DNA from: Gemmatimonadota bacterium
GTDB taxonomy: Bacteria > Gemmatimonadota > Gemmatimonadetes > Gemmatimonadales > Gemmatimonadaceae
Reading direction: 5' to 3'
NCBI GenBank assembly: GCA_003152485.1
Contig: PMAE01000055.1
Span: 103,217 to 154,750, forward strand
Length of the DNA: 51,534 nt
The notes beneath the pieces were generated by a model. The model was given only the letters and a program-made list of their open reading frames with translations, did no database searches and was not told where the DNA came from. Every line of letters starts with the position of its first letter. Positions within the stretch are counted from its first letter, which is position 1. Made by a program: the position numbers and the translations under genes. Shown here piece after piece: positions 1-8,469 of the stretch.

Positions 1-63
1 CCGCTTGTATGACCGCGTCCCGATTGGCTCGCCGCTCCCCCGTCGCCCGGTGTCCGGACTCCC

Positions 64-1326
64 ATGTCCCACGATAAACACTTGCGCTGTTCGTTTTGTG
101 GCAAGTCAAAGGACTCCGTCAGGAAGTTCATCTCCGGGCCCTCAGTCTACATCTGCAACGAGTGCATAGCGCTCTGCAATGAGATCCTGGCGGAGGACGA
201 AGAACGCGAAGTTGCGGAGGCCATCACACAGGTCCCCTCGCCGCAGGAGATCAAGGACGTTCTCGATCAGTACGTGATCGGCCAGGAGCGCGCCAAGAAG
301 GCCCTCGCCGTCGCCGTCTACAATCACTACAAGCGCATCAACTCCGCATCGCTCCGCGATGACGATGTCGAGCTCGATAAGTCGAACATCCTGCTCATCG
401 GCCCGACCGGCGTCGGCAAGACGCTGCTGGCGCAAACGCTGGCTCGCATCCTCGATGTCCCATTCACCATCGCCGATGCGACCACCCTCACCGAAGCCGG
501 ATACGTCGGCGAGGACGTGGAGAACATTCTGGTCCGCTTGCTCCAAGCCGGGGACTTCAACGTCGCCGAGTGCGAGCGCGGGATCGTCTACATCGACGAA
601 ATCGACAAGATCGCGCGCAAGTCGGAGAATCCGAGCATCACGCGTGATGTATCAGGCGAAGGCGTCCAACAGGCGCTGCTGAAGATCCTCGAGGGAACCG
701 TGGCATCCGTCCCCCCGCAAGGCGGACGGAAGCACCCGCAGCAGGAATACATCCAGATCAACACCAAGGACATCCTGTTCATCTGCGGCGGCGCCTTCGA
801 CGGATTGGAGAAGATCATCGAGGCCCGTACCGGTCGGAAACAGATCGGGTTCACAAAGACGGATGCCAACGCGGGCGCGGTCGCCGGGTCGATCGCCACG
901 GTGCAGAAGAACGCGTTCGCCGATGTCGAGCCGGATGACCTGCTCCGCTACGGACTCATCCCCGAGCTGGTCGGCCGGCTGCCGGTCTCAGTCCCCTTGG
1001 AAGCCCTCGACGAGGACGCCCTGGTGCGAATCCTCAAGGAGCCCAAGAACGCGCTGACCAAGCAGTACGCCAAGCTCTTCGACCTCGAAGAGGTGAAGCT
1101 CATCTTCGAGGAGTTGGCGCTCCGGGCCATCGCGGGCAAAGCGCTCAAGCGCGGCACCGGCGCCCGCGGTCTCCGCGCGATCCTCGAGGAGATCCTCACC
1201 GATATCATGTTCGACCTCCCCAGTCGCGATGACGTGACGGAGGTCCGAGTGATCGAGAGCACGGTCCTCAATCGCACCGCCCCGCTCCTCGAGATCTCAC
1301 CCAAGCGCCAGAAGAAGGAAGCGTAA
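64..1326 (+). CDS. clpX: ClpX, ATP-dependent unfoldase subunit of ClpXP protease
   Basis: AAA+ unfoldase that recognises substrates and feeds them into the ClpP peptidase in the cytoplasm. Seen in the 420-aa product: an N-terminal zinc-binding domain with ligands C9, C12, C31 and C34; Walker A GPTGVGKT at 113-120; pore loop GYVG at 146-149; Walker B around 174-180; an RKH loop at 222-224; and a C-terminal sensor-2/Arg-finger region. Length is normal for the family (about 420 aa) and no motif is missing. The ATG at 64 gives a start directly before the zinc finger; no strong Shine-Dalgarno sequence is seen. In many bacteria clpP lies just upstream, but only 63 bp of upstream sequence is present, so clpP cannot be confirmed. 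lon follows after a terminator. Confidence 0.98.
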   Translation: MSHDKHLRCSFCGKSKDSVRKFISGPSVYICNECIALCNEILAEDEEREVAEAITQVPSPQEIKDVLDQYVIGQERAKKALAVAVYNHYKRINSASLRDDDVELDKSNILLIGPTGVGKTLLAQTLARILDVPFTIADATTLTEAGYVGEDVENILVRLLQAGDFNVAECERGIVYIDEIDKIARKSENPSITRDVSGEGVQQALLKILEGTVASVPPQGGRKHPQQEYIQINTKDILFICGGAFDGLEKIIEARTGRKQIGFTKTDANAGAVAGSIATVQKNAFADVEPDDLLRYGLIPELVGRLPVSVPLEALDEDALVRILKEPKNALTKQYAKLFDLEEVKLIFEELALRAIAGKALKRGTGARGLRAILEEILTDIMFDLPSRDDVTEVRVIESTVLNRTAPLLEISPKRQKKEA

Positions 1327-1357
1327 GGCGGGCGTTGGGCGCCGACGGTTAGATTGG

Positions 1358-1395
1358 GGCGGGAGCCACTCGTGGCCTCCCGCCTTTGTTTTTTC
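1358..1395 (+). terminator. Rho-independent terminator after clpX
   Basis: Inverted repeat GGCGGGAG (1358-1365) / CTCCCGCC (1377-1384), extended by CCA/TGG with one bulged C and a CTCG loop, followed by a T-rich run TTTGTTTTTT (1385-1394). It lies between the clpX stop and the lon GTG, so clpX and lon are probably separate transcription units, or lon is read only partly from clpX. Confidence 0.85.
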
Positions 1396-1429
1396 TGCTG
1401 GTGAACACCCACCGCGACGACCGCCGCTC

Positions 1430-4177
1430 GTGCCCCTCTTCGCCCGCGACGCCGAGCAGTTCGCTACAACCGAGCGACTCCCCGTCCTCCCGCTGCGCGA
1501 GGTCGTGGTCTTTCCGTACGTGGTCATTCCGCTGCTGGTCGGCCGGTCGGCATCCCTGGCCGCCCTCGATGCCGCCGAAGCGGTCGGCGGAGCCGGCAAG
1601 GACAAATTCGTCCTGCTCGTCGCCCAACGCAGTGGCGAGGTGCAGGACCCCGCGGCCGCGGACCTCTATCGCGTCGGCGTCGTGGCCCGTGTGCTCCAGA
1701 GCTCGCGGCTCCCCAACGGCACGGCCAAGGTGCTCGTCGAAGGCATCGCGCGGGCCCGCGTGACCCGCTACGCGCCCGCCGGCGGGTGGCTCCGGGCAAC
1801 GGTCGTCCCCTACCCCTTTACGCCCGCGCTCCTCCCCCTCCCGCCCCTCGACGACACGCTCGACGACACGCTCGACGACACGCTCGACGCCGATCGCGAG
1901 CCACCGCCCCGCCCCGCGCCCGGCGCCTCCCCCACGCTCCCCCCGGCTAAGCCCGGCGCCGGCGCCGCAGCCCTCGGCGCCCCGGGAAGCCACCCCGGAC
2001 CCCGTCCCGGGCCCGACCCCGCTGGCGAGCCAACTGGCGGCCCCGCTGGGGACCCCGCTGCCGACGCGGCCAGCGGCGCGCGGACGGCGCTCAGCCGCCG
2101 GGTGCTCTCGCGGTTCGAAGAGTACGTGTCCATGCACCGCCGCATCCCCGACGAGACGGCCGCATTCGTCCAGTCGATCGAGTCCGATGAGCGTCGCGCG
2201 ATCGCGATCGCGGCCCATCTCGCAGTCAAGCACGACGTCCGCCAGAAACTACTCGAGATGGCGGAGCTCGCCGATCTGTGGTACGCGCTGTCGGATGTCC
2301 TCGGCGCTGAGATCGAATTGCTGCGCCTCGAACGGAAGATCGATGAGGATGTCCGCGGCTCACTCTTCCAGAACCAGCGCGAGTTCTACCTGCAGGAGCA
2401 GCTGCGCGCCATCACGCGCGAGCTCGGACAAGACGACGGCGACGAGCTCGCCGACATCGAAGCCGAGATCAAACGGCGGGCACTACCCGACGCGGTCCAG
2501 GCCCGTGCCCAGCGCGAGTTGCGGAAGCTCCGCCGCACGGCACCTATGTCCCCCGAAACGACGGTCGGTCGGAACTATCTCGACTGGCTCCTCGGCGTAC
2601 CGTGGACGGAACGCACTGACGATATCCTCGACATCGCACACGCACGGCAGGTGCTCGACGAGGATCACTACGGGCTCGTCGAGGTCAAGGACCGCATCCT
2701 CGACTACATCGCGGTGCTCGGGCTCGTCGGACGGCTCGAAGGTCCCATCCTCTGCCTCGTGGGCCCCCCGGGGGTCGGCAAGACATCGCTCGGTCGGTCG
2801 ATCGCCAAGGCGCTCGGGCGACGATTCGCGCGGATGGCGCTCGGCGGTGTTCGCGACGAAGCCGAGATCCGTGGCCACCGGCGCACGTATATCGGCGCGC
2901 TCCCGGGTCGGATCCTCCAAGCGATGCGACGCACCGAAGTGGTCAACCCCGTCATCCTCCTCGATGAGGTGGACAAACTCGGCCAAGACTACCGCGGCGA
3001 TCCCGCGGCCGCGCTACTCGAGGTGCTGGACCCCGAGCAGAACAGTGCGTTCAACGACCACTACCTCGAGATCGACTACAATCTCTCGCAGGTTCTCTTC
3101 ATCACGACCGCCAACTCGCTGGCGAGTGTGCCTGACGCGCTCCGCGACCGGATGGAGGTGCTGCGACTCACAGGCTATCTCGACCACGAGAAGGTCGCCA
3201 TCGCGCGGCAGTTCCTCGTGCCCAAGCAGCTCCTCCGCAACGGCCTGCAGCTGGACGACGTGACGTGGGAGCCCGATGTGCTGCCCGTGATGCTCCGCCA
3301 ATACACGCGCGAGGCCGGCGTGCGAGAGCTCGAGCGCCGGATCGCGCGAGTCGCCCGCAAGATCGCGCGGAAGCACGCCGAGTCGCCGGCCCCTGCGACC
3401 ACTCCGGTCGAGCCGGTGACGATCAGCGCCGCCAAACTGGCGGACTACCTTGGACCCGCGCCCTTCGATCCCGATGAGACGACGCTCGAGGATTCGATCG
3501 GCGTGGCTCGCGGCCTCGCGTACACCGCGGTCGGCGGCGAGATCCTCGATATCGAAGTCAGTGTCGTACGGGGACGTGGCAAGCTCCAGCTGACCGGCAC
3601 ACTCGGCGATGTGATGAAGGAGTCCGCGTCCGCCGCACTGAGCTACGCGAGGCGCCGATCCAAGGATCTGGGGATCGATGAGGAGATCGCGCGAGGGGTG
3701 GGACGAGACATTCACGTGCACATCCCCGCAGGCGCCACGCCGAAGGACGGACCGAGCGCCGGCATCGCGATCGCCACGGCGATCATTAGCGCGCTGACCG
3801 GCGTCCCGGTGCGTGGCGACGTCGCGATGACCGGTGAGGTGACGCTGCGCGGTCGCGTGCTCCCGATCGGTGGGCTCAAAGAGAAATCCGTCGCCGCCCA
3901 CCGTTACGGCATCCGGCATGTGATCATCCCGGCCGGCAACGTCCGTGAGCTCGACGAGTTCCCGGCCGAGATTCTGAGCGCAGTGACGTTTCATCCCGTG
4001 AAGACGATGGAAGAGGTGCTCGAATTCGGATTGCGACGCGCGACGGCGCCCGCTGCCGTGCCCGCACCACCGTCATCCGGGCGCCGTCTGGGCAGCACGG
4101 GCGCCAGCCACCCGCTCGGCCACCCCCACCCCAACGCACCCCGCGGCGACCCCCACGGCGACGTCGCGCCGCACTGA
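1430..4177 (+). CDS. lon: Lon, ATP-dependent serine protease (with N-domain insert)
   Basis: Cytoplasmic AAA+ protease that degrades misfolded and regulatory proteins. GTG start; 915 aa, longer than the usual 780-820. Order: Lon N-terminal domain (1 to about 290), AAA+ module with Walker A GPPGVGKT at 445-452 and Walker B around 508-516, then the peptidase domain with the Ser-Lys dyad S776 (PKDGPSAG) and K819 (GGLKEK), spaced 43 residues as in E. coli Lon (S679/K722). The extra length is mainly an insert at about residues 139-225, rich in Pro, Gly and Ala, that begins with a DDTL tetrapeptide repeat inside the N-domain. A low-complexity, Pro/His-rich tail follows the peptidase domain (after about residue 870). 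All catalytic residues are present, so the enzyme is probably active; the insert may affect substrate recognition (inference). Confidence 0.97.
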   Translation: MPLFARDAEQFATTERLPVLPLREVVVFPYVVIPLLVGRSASLAALDAAEAVGGAGKDKFVLLVAQRSGEVQDPAAADLYRVGVVARVLQSSRLPNGTAKVLVEGIARARVTRYAPAGGWLRATVVPYPFTPALLPLPPLDDTLDDTLDDTLDADREPPPRPAPGASPTLPPAKPGAGAAALGAPGSHPGPRPGPDPAGEPTGGPAGDPAADAASGARTALSRRVLSRFEEYVSMHRRIPDETAAFVQSIESDERRAIAIAAHLAVKHDVRQKLLEMAELADLWYALSDVLGAEIELLRLERKIDEDVRGSLFQNQREFYLQEQLRAITRELGQDDGDELADIEAEIKRRALPDAVQARAQRELRKLRRTAPMSPETTVGRNYLDWLLGVPWTERTDDILDIAHARQVLDEDHYGLVEVKDRILDYIAVLGLVGRLEGPILCLVGPPGVGKTSLGRSIAKALGRRFARMALGGVRDEAEIRGHRRTYIGALPGRILQAMRRTEVVNPVILLDEVDKLGQDYRGDPAAALLEVLDPEQNSAFNDHYLEIDYNLSQVLFITTANSLASVPDALRDRMEVLRLTGYLDHEKVAIARQFLVPKQLLRNGLQLDDVTWEPDVLPVMLRQYTREAGVRELERRIARVARKIARKHAESPAPATTPVEPVTISAAKLADYLGPAPFDPDETTLEDSIGVARGLAYTAVGGEILDIEVSVVRGRGKLQLTGTLGDVMKESASAALSYARRRSKDLGIDEEIARGVGRDIHVHIPAGATPKDGPSAGIAIATAIISALTGVPVRGDVAMTGEVTLRGRVLPIGGLKEKSVAAHRYGIRHVIIPAGNVRELDEFPAEILSAVTFHPVKTMEEVLEFGLRRATAPAAVPAPPSSGRRLGSTGASHPLGHPHPNAPRGDPHGDVAPH
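1847..1888 (+). repeat. In-frame 12-bp tandem repeat in lon
   Basis: Three exact copies of CTCGACGACACG (1847-1858, 1859-1870, 1871-1882) plus a half copy to 1888. They encode LDDT repeats at the start of the low-complexity insert in the Lon N-domain. Because the unit is 12 bp, copy-number change would keep the reading frame. Confidence 0.95.
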
Positions 4178-4185
4178 AGTACCCA

Positions 4186-4836
4186 GTGAGCGATGACCCG
4201 CTCCCCATTCGCTCCGTCGAGTTTCTCGGCGGCATGGCGGAGCCCGGAGGATGGCGGCCGCCGATGGCGCTGCCCGAGGTCGCGTTCCTCGGTCGGTCGA
4301 ATGTCGGCAAGTCGTCGCTCCTCAACCGACTGGTACGGCACCGCGCCGTCGCGCGCGTGAGCCGCACGCCGGGCCGGACGCGCGAGATCAATTTCTTCCG
4401 TCTCAACGACGCCATCGTGCTCGTAGATCTACCAGGCTACGGATACGCGCGCGTCTCCAAGGAACGACACGCCACCTGGCGTCCGCTCATCGAGGGCTAC
4501 CTCGGTAACACCCCGACCCTTCGCGGGGCCGTCCAACTCCTCGATATCCGGCGCGATCCCACCCCCGACGACCGCGACATGCTGGCCTTTCTCGCCGCGC
4601 TCGAAACCCCGACGCTCATCGCCGTCACCAAGATCGACAAACTCGGCCGCGGCGCCGCGACCGACCGGATCCACGCCCTCGCGGACACCCTTGCCATCGA
4701 GGAGAGCCAGCTGATCCCCTTCAGCGCCGTCACCGGCGAAGGACGCGACGACCTCGCCTCCGCCGTCGCGGGCCTCATCGCAGCCGCCGCCGCGCCGCCG
4801 GCGCTCCCGCCGCTGTCGGATCCGGCTCCGCGCTAA
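4186..4836 (+). CDS. engB: EngB/YsxC, ribosome-biogenesis GTPase
   Basis: TrmE-Era-EngA-YihA-type GTPase needed for assembly of the 50S ribosomal subunit. The 216-aa product has all G motifs: G1 GRSNVGKSS (36-44), G2 with SRTPGRT, G3 DLPGYGYARVS (from 81), G4 TKID (148-151) and G5 SAVTG (from 180). GTG start 8 nt after the lon stop, so it is probably co-transcribed with lon; lon-engB adjacency is seen in other bacteria. The C-terminal 20 residues are Ala/Pro-rich. The gene ends 3 bp before the convergent acyltransferase, leaving no room for a terminator outside coding sequence. Confidence 0.96.
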   Translation: MSDDPLPIRSVEFLGGMAEPGGWRPPMALPEVAFLGRSNVGKSSLLNRLVRHRAVARVSRTPGRTREINFFRLNDAIVLVDLPGYGYARVSKERHATWRPLIEGYLGNTPTLRGAVQLLDIRRDPTPDDRDMLAFLAALETPTLIAVTKIDKLGRGAATDRIHALADTLAIEESQLIPFSAVTGEGRDDLASAVAGLIAAAAAPPALPPLSDPAPR

Positions 4837-4839
4837 CCC

Positions 4840-5688
4840 TTATCCCCGCTCTTTCGCCAACGGCAAGCACACATTCTGTGCCCCCTGCGGCGCGTTGGGC
4901 TTCACCCGAATGCTCTTCGCGGGGATCCCGACATACACGTGATAGGGCCGCACATCTTTGGTGGCCACCGCCAGCGCCCCCACCATGCCGTTGCATGCGA
5001 CTCGCACGCCAGCCAGCACCGTCGCGTGGTACGTGATCCGCACGTTGTCTTCGAGGATCGTCGTGGCGTCGGTCACATCGCTTTGATCCACGATGCTGTG
5101 CGTATGGCTGTAGATGTTGGCGTAGTCGCTGACCGAGACGTTGTTGCCCATCACGATACCACCGCGGTCGTCGAGCAGCACGTGACGATGGACCACGCAG
5201 TCGTCGCCAACGTCCATGTTGTAGCCGAATGAGAACTCGACGTGCTGAAACGCTTTGAAGTTCTCACCGCACTGCTTGAAGATGTGCGGCGCGAGCACCC
5301 GTCGGAACCGGACCCCCAGATCGACGTTTTGCCCGCCAAGGAGTGTCCGATCGAATGAGTACCAGAGCCACAGGAGCGGCTTGACGCGCTGGAATTTTGC
5401 CTCGTCGCACTCGGCGTAATACTCGGGCTCGAGCGTTACCTCACGCGGATCGAGCGCCGTGAGCGCGAGCCGCAGCCCGGCGGGCAGCGCGGGATCGGCG
5501 ACCGCCGTCTCCCAATTCGCGGCGTACTCCGGATACACGATCTCCGTGAGCGTGCGGCGACACAACACGGATCGGTCGGTCGACGGATCAGCGAGTGCGC
5601 CGGCGAGCCGGTCCAACCAGGCGTCGGCCAGCGCGCGGTGTGGGCGTTCGTCCGACAGCGCCCGGAGCGGCAGGTAGGCCATGGCCAC
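4840..5688 (-). CDS. Hexapeptide-repeat (left-handed beta-helix) acyltransferase
   Basis: Probable CoA-dependent O- or N-acyltransferase of the LbH/maltose-acetyltransferase type; the acceptor is unknown. The 282-aa product has about 110 N-terminal residues not typical of the fold, then imperfect hexapeptide repeats from about residue 130. These include a YSHTH segment holding the likely catalytic His and a C-terminal VYVGIPAKSIRVKP segment typical of the CoA-binding end of such enzymes. GTG start at 5688, with an ATG two codons in (5682) as alternative. It lies 3 nt downstream of the Nudix gene on the same strand, so the two are probably one operon. A role in surface polysaccharide modification is only a guess from the fold. 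Confidence 0.82.
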   Translation of the reverse strand: MAMAYLPLRALSDERPHRALADAWLDRLAGALADPSTDRSVLCRRTLTEIVYPEYAANWETAVADPALPAGLRLALTALDPREVTLEPEYYAECDEAKFQRVKPLLWLWYSFDRTLLGGQNVDLGVRFRRVLAPHIFKQCGENFKAFQHVEFSFGYNMDVGDDCVVHRHVLLDDRGGIVMGNNVSVSDYANIYSHTHSIVDQSDVTDATTILEDNVRITYHATVLAGVRVACNGMVGALAVATKDVRPYHVYVGIPAKSIRVKPNAPQGAQNVCLPLAKERG

Positions 5689-5691
5689 AAT

Positions 5692-6156
5692 CTACAGCAC
5701 GCGCAACACATCCTCGACGGGACCCGCGTGGCCACGCTTGAGCAGCGTGACGATGTCCTCGAGCGCGGCCCGCGACCGCGGCCAGATGAACCGCTTGCGG
5801 GCGAGCTCCACCGGTAGCCACTCGTGCGCCTGGTGCTCGATCCCGGTGGTGACGACACCCGGCTCGCGCACGAACGCGGCGAAGACGACCGCGAGTTCGA
5901 TCGTGTTCGCCAGGTGCAGGTAGAACGGCTGTACGCTCACGTTGTACAATCGCTCGGCTTGTAGCCCCGTCTCTTCCGCGAGCTCACGAACGGCGGCCGC
6001 TTCAGGCGTTTCGTTCGCCTCGATCTTCCCGTGCACCGATTCCCACGCACCCGGACATCGGGTGTCGAAGGCGCGCTGAAGTGTCAAGACGCGCCACGCG
6101 GCACGATAGGGCCGGATCACGTAGACGTCCACGACGCCGGGGACGACGTGGGTCAT
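5692..6156 (-). CDS. Nudix hydrolase
   Basis: Hydrolyses a nucleoside diphosphate linked to another moiety; the substrate cannot be told from sequence. The 154-aa product carries a perfect Nudix box (G-x5-E-x7-REUxEExGU): G43, E49, then R57-E58 through EETGL at 61-65. No additional domain. ATG start. The C-terminal part resembles the small MutT/dihydroneopterin-triphosphatase-like group, but I would not assign a substrate. First gene of a likely two-gene operon with the acyltransferase. The 174 bp upstream (6157-6330) hold no recognisable gene. Confidence 0.9.
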   Translation of the reverse strand: MTHVVPGVVDVYVIRPYRAAWRVLTLQRAFDTRCPGAWESVHGKIEANETPEAAAVRELAEETGLQAERLYNVSVQPFYLHLANTIELAVVFAAFVREPGVVTTGIEHQAHEWLPVELARKRFIWPRSRAALEDIVTLLKRGHAGPVEDVLRVL

Positions 6157-6330
6157 CGATGGCCGGGGCGGCTCCTACTGCGTTTCGGATCCCGCATCCG
6201 GAGGAATCTGCGTCGGGCCGTGGGTCGTGGTTAGTAGCCGGCGGTGGGCGACGCCGACGTGCAGCAGGGGTTCCATCGCTGGGCGTGGATTTATGGGAGG
6301 TCCCTAATGTGCGGTGAGCGAGCGGTGCGG

Positions 6331-8451
6331 TTACAACACGCCCCACAGATCGCGCGTGATGTCGATCCAGAGTGTCCACCGCCCGTTTGTCCGTAGGCCG
6401 CGGGCGACGTCGATGCGCACGAGATCGAACAGTGCGATCCCTCCGAGTCCCGCGGCCGGGTACCACCCCGCCGCGAGCGGACGAAACGGCGCGGCGCCAT
6501 CGACGTAGTCCACGGAGAGAAATGGCGCCAGGATCGCGCGGGCCGGCGTCCTCCCAAACCGCCCCAACGACAGCGCCGGCGCCGGCACTGGGAACTGCCA
6601 TTCGAATCGCGCACTGCCGACCGCCCGACCCGCGAACGCGTGATAGGCGTACCCGGGTCCGCTGACGTCGCCTCCCGCGTAGACGTATTCCTGCGCCGGC
6701 TGCGGTGAGGTAGCCGACACGCCCCCGAGCGAGACCCGCGCCACCGCACGATCGACACCCCACACGCGGTCCGCCTCGGCCGACACAAACGCCCGCCCCA
6801 CGGCCGCGGCGCCTCGCGAGAGGACCGTGTCGGCCGCGGTATAGCTCTCGCCGCGGAGCTCGGCGTGGGCCCGCCAATCGATACCCCATGGCCCCGCCGA
6901 CGGCGAACGGTCGATGGACAGCGTGACACGTGTCCCCTGCAGCGCGAGTGCAGGGATCGTCGCCCCATAGCTGCCATTGGCGGGCGCGGCGTGGACGGCG
7001 AGTCCGCGCTGCGTTTCGCGAGTCACGCCGAGCGCCCACCGGAGGCCGAACCGCTCGCCCGCGTCCACCCCGACGCCGACGCCTCGGACGTCGTACGGAT
7101 CGGTGTGGTCGGCGCCAAACTCCTGGGCCGCGAGGCTATTGGCCAGCTGCGAACCCTCGGCCACGTCGCCCGCGTCGCGATAGCTGCGAAACGCGAACGC
7201 GCGGAGCGACGGCCCAGCCGCCGATCGCCACCCGATGGCCGCTTCACCCTTCGCCTGCCGATCGTCGAGTCCGTAACGACCCCGGCCTGAGACGCTCCAT
7301 GCCGCGCCGGGCGATAGCGTGGCGCCCGCACCGAGCGCGAGCCCCTCCACGCGGTTGATGTGCACGAACTCCGAGATCCCCCCGCTGGACACCGCCGCGG
7401 TCTGGACCCGGGCCAATGCGCCGCGCTCGACGATCGCGCGTGCGGCATCCTCGACCCGGCGCACATCGTCCACCGTCGCCACGGCGACGTCCGGAGGGAG
7501 CGAGTCCAGGATGTGACCGTGCCATGGGTACGCGGCGAGCGCCGCCGGTGGCAGGGACGCGATTTCCGGCCCCGCGAACCCGCGGGGGTCGAGCCCGCGG
7601 TTGATCTCGTAGCAGCAGATCTGCCAGCGCGCGCGGATGATCCCACGCACTGGATAGTCGAACCAGGTGGCGGAACGGACGACGTCCAGCTCCTGATGGC
7701 GGGGCAGCCAGTACCGGCGGTCCACCAGCGCGTTGTCGAGCGTGACTGCGAGGGTCTCGATGCGGTGATCGAGGATCGCGGCCCGGGTGAAGGTCACCGC
7801 CATACGGACCAGGGCGCCGCTTTCACGCTCCACGTAGACGGTGCCCACGACCCGCGGGGCACCGGCGTCCCGCGGGCGCACCCGGATCGCGTAAACTTCT
7901 ACGACCCGGTCGGGGATCGTGATACGAAGCGAGTCGGTGACGAGGTAGTCGTAGTCGTCGGGCCCGTGCGGGGCGAGTGGGTGCGGAACGTCGTGCACGT
8001 CGTGCCCGTCGCCCAGGCGGATGGAATCGGGGAAGTTGTTTTGGATGATGCCGTACCGGTCGCTGTAGTAGCCGATGTCGCCCGGCAGGAGGAGGGTATC
8101 CCGCTGGCCGATGATGCGCTGCTTGCTGAGGTTGGGCGTCCGCCAATAGACTTCCACGGCCAACTCGTCTGACCGGACGATCTTGGGCGGGTCGGGAAAG
8201 CCAGGGCCGACCTGCCCGAGAAAGGTCAGATATCCGTGCGCCGACGCCTTGTAGTCCGTCAGTCCGGTGTCGGCCAGTTGGCGGCTACGCCGCGCGATCG
8301 CGAGCGCCACGAGCGCGCGCGCACGGGCGTCGTTCCAGCGGTCGGGGCCTTCCTGGGCCGCGACCGGACGCGAGCCGATGCCGACGAATGCCCCTGCCAA
8401 CCCGAGAGCGTACGTCACGATGCACCACCACCGCCGCTGCCCGCCGTGCAT
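6331..8451 (-). CDS. Secreted, probably outer-membrane protein of unknown function
   Basis: 706 aa from ATG 8451. The open frame continues 290 codons further upstream, but that part lies antisense to trpE and is rejected. This start gives a clear signal peptide: basic MHGGQRR, a hydrophobic stretch and a cleavage site near VAAQ (about residue 33). The N-terminal half (about 35-330) looks like mixed alpha/beta secreted sequence with a CC pair in an ICCYE motif. The C-terminal half (about 350-700) has alternating polar/hydrophobic strands with Gly/aromatic turns, as in an outer-membrane beta-barrel. I do not recognise the family. It stands alone, divergent from trpE with only 18 bp between the two starts. 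Confidence 0.7.
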   Translation of the reverse strand: MHGGQRRWWCIVTYALGLAGAFVGIGSRPVAAQEGPDRWNDARARALVALAIARRSRQLADTGLTDYKASAHGYLTFLGQVGPGFPDPPKIVRSDELAVEVYWRTPNLSKQRIIGQRDTLLLPGDIGYYSDRYGIIQNNFPDSIRLGDGHDVHDVPHPLAPHGPDDYDYLVTDSLRITIPDRVVEVYAIRVRPRDAGAPRVVGTVYVERESGALVRMAVTFTRAAILDHRIETLAVTLDNALVDRRYWLPRHQELDVVRSATWFDYPVRGIIRARWQICCYEINRGLDPRGFAGPEIASLPPAALAAYPWHGHILDSLPPDVAVATVDDVRRVEDAARAIVERGALARVQTAAVSSGGISEFVHINRVEGLALGAGATLSPGAAWSVSGRGRYGLDDRQAKGEAAIGWRSAAGPSLRAFAFRSYRDAGDVAEGSQLANSLAAQEFGADHTDPYDVRGVGVGVDAGERFGLRWALGVTRETQRGLAVHAAPANGSYGATIPALALQGTRVTLSIDRSPSAGPWGIDWRAHAELRGESYTAADTVLSRGAAAVGRAFVSAEADRVWGVDRAVARVSLGGVSATSPQPAQEYVYAGGDVSGPGYAYHAFAGRAVGSARFEWQFPVPAPALSLGRFGRTPARAILAPFLSVDYVDGAAPFRPLAAGWYPAAGLGGIALFDLVRIDVARGLRTNGRWTLWIDITRDLWGVL

Positions 8452-8469
8452 GAGCGCCAAATATACCGA
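8452..8469. promoter_or_regulatory. Very short divergent region between the OMP-like gene and trpE
   Basis: Only 18 bp separate the two start codons. The region holds the AT-rich core CAAATATACC, an oddity in this GC-rich DNA. On the minus strand it reads TATATT, one mismatch from a -10 box, about 8-12 nt before the ATG, which would make that transcript nearly leaderless. The trpE promoter must then lie inside the 5' part of the OMP-like gene. Assignment as a promoter is inference. Confidence 0.3.
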
